Below are positions 1 to 9,685 of a stretch of DNA of 64,000 nt, piece by piece. The stretch spans positions 1,486,001 to 1,550,000 of the forward strand of contig NZ_CP127407.1 in NCBI RefSeq assembly GCF_030291075.1. The letters run 5' to 3'. Source of the stretch: Stenotrophomonas sp. 57. Lineage in GTDB: Bacteria; Pseudomonadota; Gammaproteobacteria; Xanthomonadales; Xanthomonadaceae. The position numbers and the translations under genes were made by a program. The notes beneath the pieces were generated by a model that saw nothing but the letters and a program-made list of their open reading frames with translations, was not told where the DNA came from and did not search any database. Numbering within the stretch: the first letter of the stretch is position 1; each line of letters starts with the position of its first letter.

Positions 1-2
1 AA

Positions 3-461
3 GACGATCCGAGCTTCCGCCGGTTGAAGGAACTGAAGGAAAAGACGGCTGAGCTGAACATGCTGGGGCGCGATATCTACCAGTACGACCGGTCGATCGA
101 CGTGTTGAAAACCGCAGCGGCCAACGAAGGCAATCCGGCGGTGCAGGCCGGGCTGGGGCTCGGTGCAGGTCTGGGGTTGGGGCAGGGCATGGCAACTCAG
201 CTGGATGTGCTGACCCCGCGGCTGCCGGCACAGCCTCCCTCGCTTCCCGTCACCACACAGTACTTCCTGGCTGTGGACGGCAATGCGTCGGGGCCTCACG
301 CCCTTGAACAGGTGTGGCGCCTTCTGCGTGAGCGTCGCATCACTGTGGAGACACTGGTCTGGCATGAGGGATTGCCCGCCTGGAAGGCGGTGCGGGAGAT
401 CCCGCAGCTTGCGGAAGGGGGCATGCCGCCGATTCCGGGTGGCCCGCCGCCGCTGCCCTAG
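3..461 (+). CDS. GYF_2-domain protein, C-terminal part (5' end outside window)
   Basis: The frame is open from the left edge of the window, so the gene starts upstream; the first internal start-like codon is a TTG at 24. The visible part begins with a charged, probably helical stretch, followed by a Gly/Leu-rich linker. A GYF_2 (DUF4339) domain follows: it starts around TQYFLAVDG and carries GPHALEQVWRLLRE and WHEGLPAWKAVREI, the usual Trp/Gly pattern of this fold. The tail is Pro-rich (GGPPPLP). GYF_2 domains often sit at the C-terminus of bacterial membrane-associated proteins and are thought to bind proline-rich or protein partners. The function of the whole protein cannot be judged from this fragment. 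A hairpin terminator follows the stop codon. Confidence 0.75.
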   Translation, partial: DDPSFRRLKELKEKTAELNMLGRDIYQYDRSIDVLKTAAANEGNPAVQAGLGLGAGLGLGQGMATQLDVLTPRLPAQPPSLPVTTQYFLAVDGNASGPHALEQVWRLLRERRITVETLVWHEGLPAWKAVREIPQLAEGGMPPIPGGPPPLP

Positions 462-481
462 CCCTTGTGCCGGTTATTCGA

Positions 482-509
482 CGGGACGCCGAAGGCGGCG
501 TCCCGCTTC
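482..509 (+). terminator. Hairpin terminator after the GYF_2 gene
   Basis: A 9-bp perfect stem CGGGACGCC / GGCGTCCCG with a 6-nt loop starts 21 nt after the stop codon. The following T-run is poor (CTTCC), so termination may be weak or processing-dependent. Confidence 0.55.
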
Positions 510-545
510 CATGTCGCCATTGTTGGCGTGGGGGAGGCACAACGC

Positions 546-568
546 AAAAACCCCGCCAAGGCGGGGTT
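546..568 (-). terminator. Intrinsic terminator of tRNA-Leu
   Basis: Read on the minus strand, a stem AACCCCGCC / GGCGGGGTT runs straight into TTTTTG. It lies 24 nt beyond the 3' CCA of the minus-strand tRNA gene and is a textbook rho-independent terminator for it. Confidence 0.85.
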
Positions 569-592
569 CTGTGCGGCCGAAGCCTTGAAACG

Positions 593-677
<85 letters not shown>

Positions 678-805
678 GTTCCAGAGGCGCAATTGTGAAG
701 ATGAATCCGCAGGCTGTCAACGACTTCCTGAATATTTTTCACGCAAGGCCTTCAAGACGGCCACTGACCCGTTCTGCACGCCGTCAACGGCTACCATGTA
801 GGGCG

Positions 806-3265
806 ATGACTACCAAAAAACCAAGCAAGGGCGGGAGCACCTTCCGCGGCCAAGCTCCGAAGAAGGGCGCCAAGGCGGGCACGGCCCGCACCACCAAACC
901 GGGCAAGCCGTTGCCGGGCTGGTTCCCCGAATTGAATGAAGACGGCGCACCACCGCGTGGCCGCAAGGTCCGCAATACCGACGCGCCAGGCCCGGCCCCG
1001 GGCCGCAAGCTGCCGCCGACCGGCAAGGTGATCGACGATCCCTACGCCGCGCGCGAAGCGGAGAAATACGAGCAGCCCATCGCAAGCCGCGAGGCCATCC
1101 TGGCCCTGCTGGAGCGCTGCGAAGGGCCGCAGACGGCCGAGGAACTGGGCGCACGCCTGGGCCTGACCGCACCGGATCGTGCCGAAGCGCTGTCGCGCCG
1201 GCTCGGCGCCATGGTCCGTGATGGCCAGCTGGTGCAGAACCGCCGTGGCGGCTTCGCCCCGATCCAGACCCTGAACCTGGTCACCGGCGTGGTGATCGCC
1301 AACCCGGAAGGGTTCGGCTTCCTGCGCCCGGTCGAGGGGGGCGACGACCTGTTCCTGCCCCCGTATGAAATGCGCAAGGTCATGCACGGTGACAAGGTGC
1401 TGGCCCGCGTGACCGGCATCGACCACCGTGGCCGTCGGGAAGGCAGCATTGCGCGCGTGCTCGAACGCGGCATGACCCGCCTGATCGGCCGCTTCAGCGT
1501 CGAGATGGGGATCAACTACGTGGTGCCTGACGACAAGCGCGTGCAGCGCAACGTGCAGGTACCGCCGGACCAGACCGGGGGTGCGCGTGATGGCCAGCTG
1601 GTGGTCTGCGAACTGACCCAGGCGCCGGACAGCCGCCGCCCGCCGATCGGCCGCATCATCGCCGTGCTCGGCGACAAGCTGACCGCATCGCTGGTGGTGG
1701 AAACCGCCATCCACGGCCACGAGCTGCCGTTCGAGTTCCCGCAGGAGGTGCTGGACGAAGCCGCCTCGGTGCCGATGGTGGTCGAGCCGGCGATGATCGG
1801 CGACCGCGTGGATCTGCGCAGCACGCCGCTGGTGACCATCGATGGTGAGGATGCCAAGGACTTCGACGACGCGGTGTACTGCGAACCGAATGCCGATGGC
1901 TTCCGCCTGGTGGTGGCGATTGCCGATGTCTCCAACTACGTTCGCCCCGGCACGCCGCTGGACGAGGAAGCGCAGAAGCGCGCCACGTCGGTGTACTTCC
2001 CGGGTTTCGTGGTGCCGATGCTGCCGGAGACGCTGTCCAACGGCATCTGCTCGCTGATGCCCAAGGTCGACCGCATGTGCTTCGTCTGCGACATGCAGAT
2101 CGACCGCGACGGCCTGGTCACGCATTCCCGCTTCTACGAAGCGGTGATGAACTCGCACGCGCGCCTGACCTACACCCAGGTGTGGAAGGCGGTGGGCGAG
2201 GACGATGCCGATACCAAGGCCTGGATGGGTGACCTGCTGCCGCAGGTGCAGCGCCTGCACCAGCTGTACAAGGTGCTGTCCAAGGCACGTGCCAAGCGGG
2301 GTGCCATCGAGTTCGAAAGCAGCGAAGTGCGCTTCGTGCTGGACAACCGCGGTGAAGTCACCCAGGCCGGCATGCTGGTGCGCAACGATGCGCACAAGCT
2401 GATCGAGGAGTGCATGATCGCGGCCAACGTCGAGGCGGCGAAATACCTGCTGTCGCGCCACGTGCCGGCCCCGTATCGCATCCACGAGAAGCCGCCGGAA
2501 ACCAAGTACGCCGACCTGCTGGAATTCCTCAAGGAGTTCAAGCTGAGCCTGCCGCCGTGGTCGAAGGTGCGCCCGGGTGACTACACCAAGCTGCTGAAGA
2601 AGATCCGCGACCGTCCCGATGCCACGCTGCTGGAATCGGTGCTGCTGCGCAGCCAGAGCCTGGCCATCTACAGCCCGGAGAATCACGGCCACTTCGGCCT
2701 GGCGCTGGAGGCGTACGCGCACTTCACCTCGCCGATCCGTCGCTATCCCGACCTGCTGGTGCACCGTGCGATCAAGCACGCACTGTCCGGCAAGCCGCTG
2801 GACAAGTTCACCTACAACGCACGTGAAATGGCGGCGCTGGCGCTGCAGTGTTCCGAACGCGAGCGCCGTGCCGACGAGGCCGAGCGCGAGGTCGACGAGC
2901 GCTACCGCGCCGCGTGGATGGAAAAGCACGTGGGCGGCCAGTTCGACGGTGTGATCAGTGGCGTGACCAGCTTCGGCCTGTTCGTGGAACTGGATGAGTC
3001 GAAGGTACAGGGCCTGGTGCACGTGACCCAGTTGCCGCAGGACTATTACAAGTTCGATGCCACCCGCAAGACCCTGACCGGCGAACGCCGTGGCAGCAGC
3101 TACCGGCTGGGCGACCGCGTGCGGATCCTGGTGCTGAAGGCCAGCATGGAAGAGCGCAAGATCGACTTCCGCCTGGTCGAGCACAAGGGCGAGGACGAAG
3201 GCGATGGCCTGCCGCCACTGCCCGAACGTGGCAAGCCGGCCAAGCGGACGAAGAAGAAGTATTGA
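806..3265 (+). CDS. rnr: Ribonuclease R (3'-5' exoribonuclease)
   Basis: RNase R degrades structured RNA processively from the 3' end in the cytoplasm and acts in rRNA/mRNA turnover and tmRNA quality control. The 819-aa product has the family order: a basic N-terminal tail, a winged-helix region (about 90-155), cold-shock OB domains (about 165-310), an RNB catalytic domain (about 335-670) and a C-terminal S1 domain (about 710-790, FDGVISGVTSFGLFVELD), ending in a Lys-rich tail. The metal-binding motif DGEDAKDFDDA at about 346-356 retains its acidic residues. I chose ATG 806 (MTTKKPSKGG); the frame is open further upstream but overlaps the tRNA gene and is not protein-like. The gene appears monocistronic, with palindromic repeats after the stop. 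Confidence 0.95.
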   Translation: MTTKKPSKGGSTFRGQAPKKGAKAGTARTTKPGKPLPGWFPELNEDGAPPRGRKVRNTDAPGPAPGRKLPPTGKVIDDPYAAREAEKYEQPIASREAILALLERCEGPQTAEELGARLGLTAPDRAEALSRRLGAMVRDGQLVQNRRGGFAPIQTLNLVTGVVIANPEGFGFLRPVEGGDDLFLPPYEMRKVMHGDKVLARVTGIDHRGRREGSIARVLERGMTRLIGRFSVEMGINYVVPDDKRVQRNVQVPPDQTGGARDGQLVVCELTQAPDSRRPPIGRIIAVLGDKLTASLVVETAIHGHELPFEFPQEVLDEAASVPMVVEPAMIGDRVDLRSTPLVTIDGEDAKDFDDAVYCEPNADGFRLVVAIADVSNYVRPGTPLDEEAQKRATSVYFPGFVVPMLPETLSNGICSLMPKVDRMCFVCDMQIDRDGLVTHSRFYEAVMNSHARLTYTQVWKAVGEDDADTKAWMGDLLPQVQRLHQLYKVLSKARAKRGAIEFESSEVRFVLDNRGEVTQAGMLVRNDAHKLIEECMIAANVEAAKYLLSRHVPAPYRIHEKPPETKYADLLEFLKEFKLSLPPWSKVRPGDYTKLLKKIRDRPDATLLESVLLRSQSLAIYSPENHGHFGLALEAYAHFTSPIRRYPDLLVHRAIKHALSGKPLDKFTYNAREMAALALQCSERERRADEAEREVDERYRAAWMEKHVGGQFDGVISGVTSFGLFVELDESKVQGLVHVTQLPQDYYKFDATRKTLTGERRGSSYRLGDRVRILVLKASMEERKIDFRLVEHKGEDEGDGLPPLPERGKPAKRTKKKY

Positions 3266-3268
3266 TGG

Positions 3269-3292
3269 GTAGAGCCGAGCCATGCTCGGCTG
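3269..3292 (+). repeat. SMAG palindrome (GTAG-type REP)
   Basis: GTAG is followed by an 8-bp perfect stem AGCCGAGC / GCTCGGCT with loop CAT. It lies 3 nt after the rnr stop codon, so it could also stabilise or terminate the rnr transcript. Confidence 0.85.
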
Positions 3293-3300
3293 AAAATCCA

Positions 3301-3332
3301 CGGTGGGTGCCAACCAGGGTTGGCACCCACCG
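3301..3332. repeat. Perfect 15-bp inverted repeat
   Basis: CGGTGGGTGCCAACC and its exact complement are separated by AG. It lacks the flanking GTAG but sits directly beside a SMAG unit. It probably folds as a strong hairpin in RNA and may be the real rnr terminator. Confidence 0.75.
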
Positions 3333-3355
3333 TATCGGCACCGCTCATCAGATAG

Positions 3356-3375
3356 GTGTCGAGCTTGGTCGACAC
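3356..3375. repeat. Small inverted repeat before the GFA gene
   Basis: GTGTCGA / TCGACAC with a 6-nt spacer. The same motif family (GTGTCGACC) recurs at 31609-31630, so it is probably a REP-like unit rather than a gene-specific operator. Confidence 0.5.
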
Positions 3376-3397
3376 GATCTTCCGGAGGAAAGCAGCA

Positions 3398-3880
3398 ATG
3401 CAGGGCCAACCCGAGTACCGCGGCGGCTGCCAGTGCGGCGCCATCCGCTTCCAGGTGCGCGGTGAGCTGACCGACAGCTCGATCTGCCATTGCCGGATGT
3501 GCCAGAAGGCCTTTGGTGCCTACTACGCGCCACTGGTGTCGGTGCGCGGCGTGCAGTTCAGCTGGACCCGCGGCCAGCCGCGCTGTTTCCAGTCCTCCAA
3601 CGTGGTGCGGCGCGGCTTCTGTGCCGACTGCGGCACACCGCTGACCTACGAGGCACCGGACGGCGTGGCAGTGGCGGCTGGCGCCTTTGACGAACCCGAG
3701 CGCTTGCCGCCGACGATCCAGTACGCGATTGAGCGCAAGCTGCCGTTCGTCGATACGCTGGCCGATCTGCCGGCCCGTCGTACCGAGGACGATGCCGCGG
3801 CCCTGGACTTCCTGGCCACGATCGTGTCCCACCAGCACCCCGACCACGACACCCCACACTGGCCGCCGCGCAGCCGGTAA
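3398..3880 (+). CDS. GFA-family zinc protein (DUF/CENP-V fold)
   Basis: This 160-aa protein belongs to the GFA family, named after glutathione-dependent formaldehyde-activating enzyme; most members have no established substrate. The Zn-binding cysteines are all visible: CQCGAIRF near the N-terminus, CHCRMCQKAFGAYY, and CADCGTPLTYE in the middle. ATG 3398 is preferred over an upstream in-frame start because GGAGG lies at 3384-3388, 9 nt away, and because the upstream part runs through the palindrome at 3356-3375. It stands alone between repeat elements. The family assignment is secure; the reaction is unknown. Confidence 0.85.
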   Translation: MQGQPEYRGGCQCGAIRFQVRGELTDSSICHCRMCQKAFGAYYAPLVSVRGVQFSWTRGQPRCFQSSNVVRRGFCADCGTPLTYEAPDGVAVAAGAFDEPERLPPTIQYAIERKLPFVDTLADLPARRTEDDAAALDFLATIVSHQHPDHDTPHWPPRSR

Positions 3881-3887
3881 CGCACCT

Positions 3888-3964
3888 GTAGAGCCGAGCC
3901 CACGCTCGGCTGGCGGGTCGCCGAAGCCTGAACCCAAGGCCACCGGGTGCAGGCTCGGCTCTAC
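3888..3964. repeat. SMAG inverted dimer
   Basis: Two GTAG palindromes face each other: GTAGAGCCGAGCC at the left and GGCTCGGCTCTAC at the right, separated by about 45 nt. The left unit folds as AGCCGAGC / GCTCGGCT. It lies in the 155-nt gap between the GFA gene and rlmB. Confidence 0.85.
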
Positions 3965-4035
3965 AGGCGGGCCCGCCGCAGCGCCCGGCCCGCCGATGCT
4001 CTACCATAGCCACCCCCTTTCCGGTCCTCGCCCGC

Positions 4036-4779
4036 ATGAGCAAGAACAGCCAGTGGATCGTCGGCGTCAACGCCGTCGCCTCCTCCATCGAGAACGACGC
4101 CGAGAACGTCCGCGAAGTGCTGGTCGAGGCCGGGGCGAAGAACCCGCGCCTGACCGAGATCGAGGAGAACGCCCGCCGCAAGGGCATCGACGTGCGCAAG
4201 GTGAACAGCCAGGCGCTGGATGGCGTGGGCGGTTCGGTGCGGCACCAGGGCGTGGCCGCCCGTTACGCCGCCGCCCGTACCTACAGCGAGAACGAGCTGG
4301 AAGGCCTGGTCACCGCCGCTGAGGGCAAGGCCCTGCTGCTGGTGCTGGACGAGGTGCAGGACCCGCACAACCTCGGTGCCTGCCTGCGTTCGGCCGCTGC
4401 CGCCGGTGCGACTGCAGTGATCATCCCCAAGGACAAGTCGGCCACGGTCAATGCCACCGTGCGCAAGACCTCGGCCGGTGCCGCCGATCTGATCCCGGTG
4501 GTGGCGGTGACCAACCTGTCGCGCTGCCTGAAGGACCTGCAGAAGCAGGGTGTGTGGATCTACGGACTGGCCGGTGAAGCCACGGCTTCGCTGTACCAGC
4601 TGGATCTGAAGGGCAACATCGCGCTGGTGCTGGGCGGCGAAGCCGACGGCCTGCGTCGCCTGACCCGTGAAAACTGCGATGGTCTGGTCAAGATTCCGAT
4701 GCCGGGCGAGATCGAGAGCCTGAACGTCTCCGTCGCTGCCGGTGTCAGCCTGTTCGAAGCCGTGCGCCAGCGCGGTTGA
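4036..4779 (+). CDS. rlmB: 23S rRNA (guanosine-2'-O)-methyltransferase RlmB
   Basis: RlmB 2'-O-methylates G2251 in the P-loop of 23S rRNA using SAM. The 247-aa product has the usual length, with an N-terminal substrate-binding domain (QWIVGVNAVASSI to VRHQGVAARY) and a C-terminal SpoU/TrmH knot domain. The three SpoU motifs are clear: LDEVQDPHNLGACLRSA, ALVLGGEADGLRRL and IPMPGEIESLNVSVAA. The ATG at 4036 starts MSKNSQW. In many proteobacteria rlmB follows rnr; here a GFA gene and repeats separate the two. A 20-bp palindrome follows the stop. Confidence 0.95.
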   Translation: MSKNSQWIVGVNAVASSIENDAENVREVLVEAGAKNPRLTEIEENARRKGIDVRKVNSQALDGVGGSVRHQGVAARYAAARTYSENELEGLVTAAEGKALLLVLDEVQDPHNLGACLRSAAAAGATAVIIPKDKSATVNATVRKTSAGAADLIPVVAVTNLSRCLKDLQKQGVWIYGLAGEATASLYQLDLKGNIALVLGGEADGLRRLTRENCDGLVKIPMPGEIESLNVSVAAGVSLFEAVRQRG

Positions 4780-4790
4780 TCGGCACCGAT

Positions 4791-4833
4791 CGGGGTCAGA
4801 TCCCTTTTCCAGAGGAAAAGGGATCTGACCCCG
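4791..4833. terminator. Bidirectional terminator: perfect 20-bp palindrome
   Basis: CGGGGTCAGATCCCTTTTCC pairs perfectly with its complement across a 3-nt loop (AGA). It sits between the converging genes rlmB and macC. The internal TTTTCC/GGAAAA gives neither strand a classic T-tail, but the hairpin is long enough to act in both directions. Confidence 0.7.
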
Positions 4834-4845
4834 TTGTTTGGCGCG

Positions 4846-6285
4846 CTACCCCGCGCTGCCGCCCAACGCCTTGAACAGGGTCACGTCGTTGTTCAGCTGG
4901 CTCTGCCGCACGCGTGCCAGCGACAGCTCGGCGTCGCGCCGGGTCTGCTGCGCTTCCAGCCAGGTACGCAGATCGGTGGCGCCCACGCGGTAGCGCACTT
5001 CCTGCGCGCGCTCCACTTCCACCGCTTCGTCGTACGAGGCCTGCGAAGCGGCCACCTGGCGCGCCAGCTGCTCGCGTGCCGACAGCGCGTTGTCCACCTC
5101 CGACAGCGCGGTGTACAGCGTCTTGCGGAAGCTGGTGGCGGCGATCTGATAGGCCGTGCCGGCGATATCGGTATCCAGCTGCGCGCGCTGCAGGTTGAGG
5201 AACGGCAGCGACAGGCCCGCGCCCAGCGTGGCCACCGGGTTGCGCAGCACATCACCCAGCGAAGTCGCACTGGAGCCGAGGCTGCCGGTCAGGCTCAGCG
5301 CCGGGTAGTACTGGGTAGCGGTCACCTTGATGGTCTTCAGGCTGTTGCGCAGGCGCAGTTCGGCCGCGCGCAGGTCGGGACGGCGGCCGAGCAGGTCGGT
5401 CGGCAGGCCCTCCGCGATGTCAGGGCTGCGTGCGCCCAGCAGGTCCTGCGGCTCGTCCTGCTGTGGCCACGGCGTGCCGTCCAGCAGCACGGTCAGCGCA
5501 TTGCGCGTTTCCACCCGCTGCTGTTCCAGCGCGCTCTGTGCTGACCGTTGCGACTGCAGGTTCTGCAGCGCCTGGCGCACTTCCAGGCGCGATACCGCAC
5601 CCGCGTCGAAGCGCGCCTGCACCAGTTCGCGGGTGCGCTCCAGGCGCTCCAGGTTGGCCTGGCCGGTGGCGATGGACTGGTTGAGGTAAGCCAGCGTCCA
5701 GTACTGGGTGATGGTGTCGCTGATCACCAGCAGGGCGGTGTTCTGCCGGTCCTCCTCGCTGGCCTCGGCTTCCCAGCGGGCGATGTCACGCTGGGTGCGC
5801 AGGCGCCCCCACAGATCCACCTCCCAGCCCAGCGAGACGCCGGTGGAGTAACTGCGGCGCCAATCGTCGGCCTGGTCGGTGGCACGGCTGGCACTGCCGC
5901 TCACGCCGGACGAAGACGGCTGCGGCCACAGCGCGTTGCTGGCCAGGCCGGCCTGAAGGCGCGAGCGCTGCACGGCCAGGCCGGCGGCAGCGAGGTCACT
6001 GTTGGCGGCCAGTGCCTGCGCCACCAGGCGGTCCAGTCGTTCATCACCGAAACCGGTCCACCAGCTGTCCTGGCGAATGTCGCGACCGGGGGTATCCAGG
6101 CTGCTGCGCGGGTCGTCGGCCGGTGCATTGAGCGTGGCGTCGCCGCGCCCGTAGGTGGCCGCTACGTCGGGGTCCTGCACTGGATAGCGGCCGACCGAGG
6201 CACAGCCGGACAGCGCGAGCAGCAAGGCACCGGCCAGCAGCAGGCGCGAGGGAGCAGGGAAGGGCAGTCGGGTCATCATCTTCAT
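4846..6285 (-). CDS. macC: Outer-membrane efflux lipoprotein, TolC/NodT-type (MacC)
   Basis: Outer-membrane channel of the MacAB-type tripartite exporter encoded with it. The 479-aa product begins with a lipoprotein signal, with lipobox LSGC placing the lipidated Cys at residue 28. It carries two OEP repeats with long helices, and NodT-family signatures such as [21 protein letters not shown] near the N-terminus and [19 protein letters not shown] midway. Its ATG overlaps the macB stop by 4 nt (ATGA), so the two are translationally coupled. Gene order macA-macB-macC matches the MacABCsm system reported in S. maltophilia for drug, oxidative and envelope stress tolerance. Assignment to that exact system is from content and order, not from alignment. 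Confidence 0.88.
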   Translation of the reverse strand: MKMMTRLPFPAPSRLLLAGALLLALSGCASVGRYPVQDPDVAATYGRGDATLNAPADDPRSSLDTPGRDIRQDSWWTGFGDERLDRLVAQALAANSDLAAAGLAVQRSRLQAGLASNALWPQPSSSGVSGSASRATDQADDWRRSYSTGVSLGWEVDLWGRLRTQRDIARWEAEASEEDRQNTALLVISDTITQYWTLAYLNQSIATGQANLERLERTRELVQARFDAGAVSRLEVRQALQNLQSQRSAQSALEQQRVETRNALTVLLDGTPWPQQDEPQDLLGARSPDIAEGLPTDLLGRRPDLRAAELRLRNSLKTIKVTATQYYPALSLTGSLGSSATSLGDVLRNPVATLGAGLSLPFLNLQRAQLDTDIAGTAYQIAATSFRKTLYTALSEVDNALSAREQLARQVAASQASYDEAVEVERAQEVRYRVGATDLRTWLEAQQTRRDAELSLARVRQSQLNNDVTLFKALGGSAG

Positions 6286-8240
6286 TCGCGGGCCAGGGCC
6301 TCGACCGGGTCGAGCTGCGCGGCATTGCGCGCGGGCAGGAAGCCGAACGCCACGCCGATCAGGGTGGAGCAGGCGAACGCGGCAACAATCGAGGCGGTGG
6401 AGAACAGCACCTGGAAGTCACTGGCGAAGCGGCCGATCATCGAGCCCAGCAGCAGCGCCAGGCCGATGCCGAGCAGACCACCGAGCAGGCACACCAGCAC
6501 CGCTTCGATCAGGAACTGCTGGCGGATGTCACTCTGCCGCGCACCGACGGCCATGCGTACCCCGATCTCGCGGGTACGCTCGGTCACCGACACCAGCATG
6601 ATGTTCATCACGCCGATGCCGCCGACCAGCAGCGCGATGGCGGCGATGGCGCCGATCAGCAGCGTCATCGTGCGCGTGGTCTGTTCGATGGTCTGTCGGA
6701 TCTCGGCGCTGTTGCTGAGGAAGAAATCCTCGGTGCCGTGGCGCATCGTCAGCAGGCGGGTGATCGCTTCCTGCGCGGCATCCATCGGCGTGTTGTCGTC
6801 CACGCGCACGGTGATGCTGGACACGTGGCCCTGGCCCAGCATGCGCGACATCACCGTGGTGTAGGGCACCCACACGCTGAGGCTGGTGCTGCCACCGAAG
6901 CCGAAGCTCTGGCGCTTGGCCACGCCGACCACGCGCGCCGGCACGTTGCCGAGCAGGATCACCTGGCCGACCGGATCGACATCGGGGAAGAACTGGGTCT
7001 GGGTGTTCTCGTCGATCACCGCCACCTGGCCCAGGCCCTTTACCGCATCGGCATCGAAGAAGCTGCCGCTGAGCAGGGTCACGCCCTTGACCCGGAAGAA
7101 CTGTTCGCCGACGCCGCTGACCTGCGCGGTGGACGACTGGTTGCGGTAGCGTGCGGTGACCGAGGTCGACACGCTGGGGGTGGCGCTGTCCACGTAGCTC
7201 TGCTTGGCCAGGGCATCGGCATCGCTGGCCTTGAGGGTCTGCACGCGGGCCGAGCGCATGTCGCCGAAGCCGCGGCCGGGATAGACGTCGATGGTGTTGG
7301 TGCCCAGCGCACTGATGTTCTGCAGGATCTGCTGCTGCGAGCCGTTGCCCAGCGCCACCACCGAGACCACCGAGGCAATGCCGATGATGATGCCGAGCAT
7401 GGTCAGGAAGGTGCGCAGCCGATGCGCGTTCATGGCCAGCAGGGCCATGCGGAAGGCTTCGGTGAAACGATCCCGGGCCGCCCGCCAGCTGTTGCCGTGG
7501 GCAACGCCTGTGCTGGCTTCGCGCTGCGCACGGTAGGTCGGTGCCTCCGGGTTGGCGCGGTCGGCGATGATCTCGCCATCGCGGATCTCGATGATGCGCT
7601 GCGCGTGCTGGGCCACGCTCATGTCGTGGGTGACGATGATGATGGTGTGGCCTTCGGCATGCAGCTCGCCGAGGATGGCCATCACTTCCTCGCCGGATTT
7701 CGTGTCGAGCGCACCGGTGGGCTCGTCGGCCAGGATCACCTCGCCGCCGTTCATCAGCGCACGCGCGATCGAGACGCGCTGCTGCTGGCCGCCGGACAAC
7801 TGGCCCGGCTTGTGGTGCATGCGATCGCCCAGGCCCAGCCGCTGCAGCAGCTGCTCGGCGCGCGCGTTGCGCACCGGGCCGGGGCTGCCGGCATACACCG
7901 CAGGTACTTCCACGTTGCCACGTGCGTCCAGGTCACCCAGCAGGTGGTAGCGCTGGAAGATGAAGCCGAAATGTTCACGGCGCAGTTCGGCCAGTTCATC
8001 CGGCTCCATCCTGCCGGTTTCGCGGCCGGCCACCTGGTAGCTGCCACGGGTAGGACGATCGAGGCAGCCGAGGATGTTCATCAGCGTCGACTTGCCCGAG
8101 CCGGACTGGCCAACGATGGCCACCATCTCACCGGCGTGGATGTCCACGTTGACGTCGCGCAGTACGGCGATGACATCATCGCCGGCCGGGAATTCACGTC
8201 GCAGGTCGCGCAGGCGCAGCAGCGGCGCCGTCGTGCTCAT
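6282..8240 (-). CDS. macB: MacB-type ABC transporter (ATPase fused to permease)
   Basis: Inner-membrane pump of the tripartite system; ATP hydrolysis drives periplasmic export of macrolides, peptides or other substrates through MacA and MacC. The 652-aa product has an N-terminal ATPase with Walker [10 protein letters not shown] (44-52), signature [15 protein letters not shown] and Walker [14 protein letters not shown] first TM segment lies near residue 280 ([20 protein letters not shown]), followed by a large periplasmic domain and three C-terminal TM helices, the MacB_PCD plus FtsX topology. It overlaps macA upstream and macC downstream by 4 nt each. The motifs look intact. Confidence 0.93.
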   Translation of the reverse strand: MSTTAPLLRLRDLRREFPAGDDVIAVLRDVNVDIHAGEMVAIVGQSGSGKSTLMNILGCLDRPTRGSYQVAGRETGRMEPDELAELRREHFGFIFQRYHLLGDLDARGNVEVPAVYAGSPGPVRNARAEQLLQRLGLGDRMHHKPGQLSGGQQQRVSIARALMNGGEVILADEPTGALDTKSGEEVMAILGELHAEGHTIIIVTHDMSVAQHAQRIIEIRDGEIIADRANPEAPTYRAQREASTGVAHGNSWRAARDRFTEAFRMALLAMNAHRLRTFLTMLGIIIGIASVVSVVALGNGSQQQILQNISALGTNTIDVYPGRGFGDMRSARVQTLKASDADALAKQSYVDSATPSVSTSVTARYRNQSSTAQVSGVGEQFFRVKGVTLLSGSFFDADAVKGLGQVAVIDENTQTQFFPDVDPVGQVILLGNVPARVVGVAKRQSFGFGGSTSLSVWVPYTTVMSRMLGQGHVSSITVRVDDNTPMDAAQEAITRLLTMRHGTEDFFLSNSAEIRQTIEQTTRTMTLLIGAIAAIALLVGGIGVMNIMLVSVTERTREIGVRMAVGARQSDIRQQFLIEAVLVCLLGGLLGIGLALLLGSMIGRFASDFQVLFSTASIVAAFACSTLIGVAFGFLPARNAAQLDPVEALARE

Positions 8241-9481
8241 CGGCGCGGACCCATGCCCGGGCCGCCGACCCGCATCTGCATGCCGCCACGGTTGCCGCCG
8301 CCGGCGCTGGCACCGGCGGCACCGGCTTCGCCGACCACCACGCGCTCGCCTTCCTTCAGCCCGGACAGGATTTCGGCCGAGGCGCCGTTGTTGATGCCGA
8401 CGGTGACCTTGCGCGGCTGCGGCTGGCCCTTGTCGTCCAGCACCCGCACCATGCGCTCATCGCCACGGCGCTTCGGCCCCAGCGCCACCGCCGGCACCAT
8501 CAGCACGTTCTTGGCCTGCTTCAGCAGCACCGAGACCTGGGCGGTCATGTCGATGCGCAGCGTGCCGTCCGGGTTTTCCACGTCGAACAACGCGTTGTAG
8601 TAGACCGCGCTGCTGGAACTGGAGCTGGACGAGCTGCTGGAACTGGAGGAGGTCTCGCTGGCGATCGAGGCCGGCGCCGGATTGATCTGGCGCAGGGTGG
8701 CGTGGTATTTGCGGTCCGGGTCGCCCAGCGTGGTGAAGTACACCGGCATGCCGGCCTTGATCTTGACCACGTCGGCCTCGGAGATCTCGGCATTGACGGT
8801 GACCACGTCCAGCCGCGCCAGCATTACGATGGTGGGCGCGGTCTGGTTGGCGTTCACGGTGCGGCCTTCCTCGGCCACCACGGCCACCACGGTGCCATCC
8901 ATCGGCGCGGTGATGCGGGTGTAGGCCAGGTTGGCGCGCGCCGTGCCCAGCTCGGTTTCGCGGCCCTTGATCTGTGCCTCGTAGGACTGCAGCTGGGCGC
9001 GGGCGGTCTTCAGCTGGGCCTCGGCGGCATCATATTCCTGGCGCGAGGTGGCTTCGGCGGCCAGCATCTGCTGCTGGCGCGCGAATTCCAGTTCGGCCTG
9101 GCGCAGGGTGGCCTGCTGCACGGCGCGCTGGGCGGTGACCTGGTCCAGCGAGGCCTGTGCGTTGAGCACCTGGTTCTGCTGGGTGGTGGCGTCGATCTCG
9201 GCGATCAGGTCGCCCTCCTTCACCGTGTCGCCCAGCTGCACCTTCAGCGACTTGATCTGGCCCGAGGCCTGCGCACCCACGCTGACCAGCTTGTAGGCGT
9301 CGATCACGCCGGTGGCATCCACGGTCTGTTCGATGTCGCCGCGGCTGACCGGGGTGGTCGCCACGGCCGGGGCGGCGGGCTTGCGCAGCAGCCACCAGGC
9401 GGCCACGGCAACGATCAGGGCAAGCAGGGCGATCAGTATCAGGCGACCCCGGCGGGTCGCAGGCAGCAGGCGGAACGTCAC
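8237..9481 (-). CDS. macA: MacA-type periplasmic adaptor with 14-serine tract
   Basis: Membrane-fusion protein that bridges MacB and MacC. The 414-aa product has an N-terminal membrane anchor ([19 protein letters not shown], about 14-32), a biotinyl-lipoyl domain split around a coiled-coil hairpin (about 100-185), and beta-barrel and membrane-proximal domains. Its C-terminal tail is Gly/Arg-rich. Oddly, a run of 14 consecutive serines (encoded at 8609-8650) sits in the adaptor body just before [12 protein letters not shown]. It is encoded with mixed TCC, AGT, AGC and TCG codons. It is the first gene of the operon and is divergent from the response-regulator gene, about 200 nt away. Confidence 0.92.
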   Translation of the reverse strand: MTFRLLPATRRGRLILIALLALIVAVAAWWLLRKPAAPAVATTPVSRGDIEQTVDATGVIDAYKLVSVGAQASGQIKSLKVQLGDTVKEGDLIAEIDATTQQNQVLNAQASLDQVTAQRAVQQATLRQAELEFARQQQMLAAEATSRQEYDAAEAQLKTARAQLQSYEAQIKGRETELGTARANLAYTRITAPMDGTVVAVVAEEGRTVNANQTAPTIVMLARLDVVTVNAEISEADVVKIKAGMPVYFTTLGDPDRKYHATLRQINPAPASIASETSSSSSSSSSSSSSSAVYYNALFDVENPDGTLRIDMTAQVSVLLKQAKNVLMVPAVALGPKRRGDERMVRVLDDKGQPQPRKVTVGINNGASAEILSGLKEGERVVVGEAGAAGASAGGGNRGGMQMRVGGPGMGPRR

Positions 9482-9685
9482 GTCGTGGCTTCACTCTCGG
9501 GGCCGCGGTGGCGGCGTTGGTGGGCATTGTGAAGACGGGGCGATGGAGGGCTCAATCCTCGGGGTATGTCTCTATGTAACACTGTCGGTGAATACGCGTA
9601 ACCACAGGTATCCCGCCCCCGGCTGGATACACTGGTACGCATTGCCCCGGATGCGGTTCAGCTGCCGACACGGGATGATCGCGCC

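Noticed and set aside
791..3943. A 1050-codon open frame on the minus strand across rnr
   Set aside because: It is antisense to a clear RNase R gene, His/Gln/Arg-rich and motif-free, a typical high-GC codon shadow. Similar long antisense frames over rlmL (32633-35248), emrB (57934-60333) and potG were rejected for the same reason.
5327..5689. Plus-strand frames inside macC and similar frames within macB and macA
   Set aside because: Arg/Ser-rich antisense shadows of the efflux genes without motifs.
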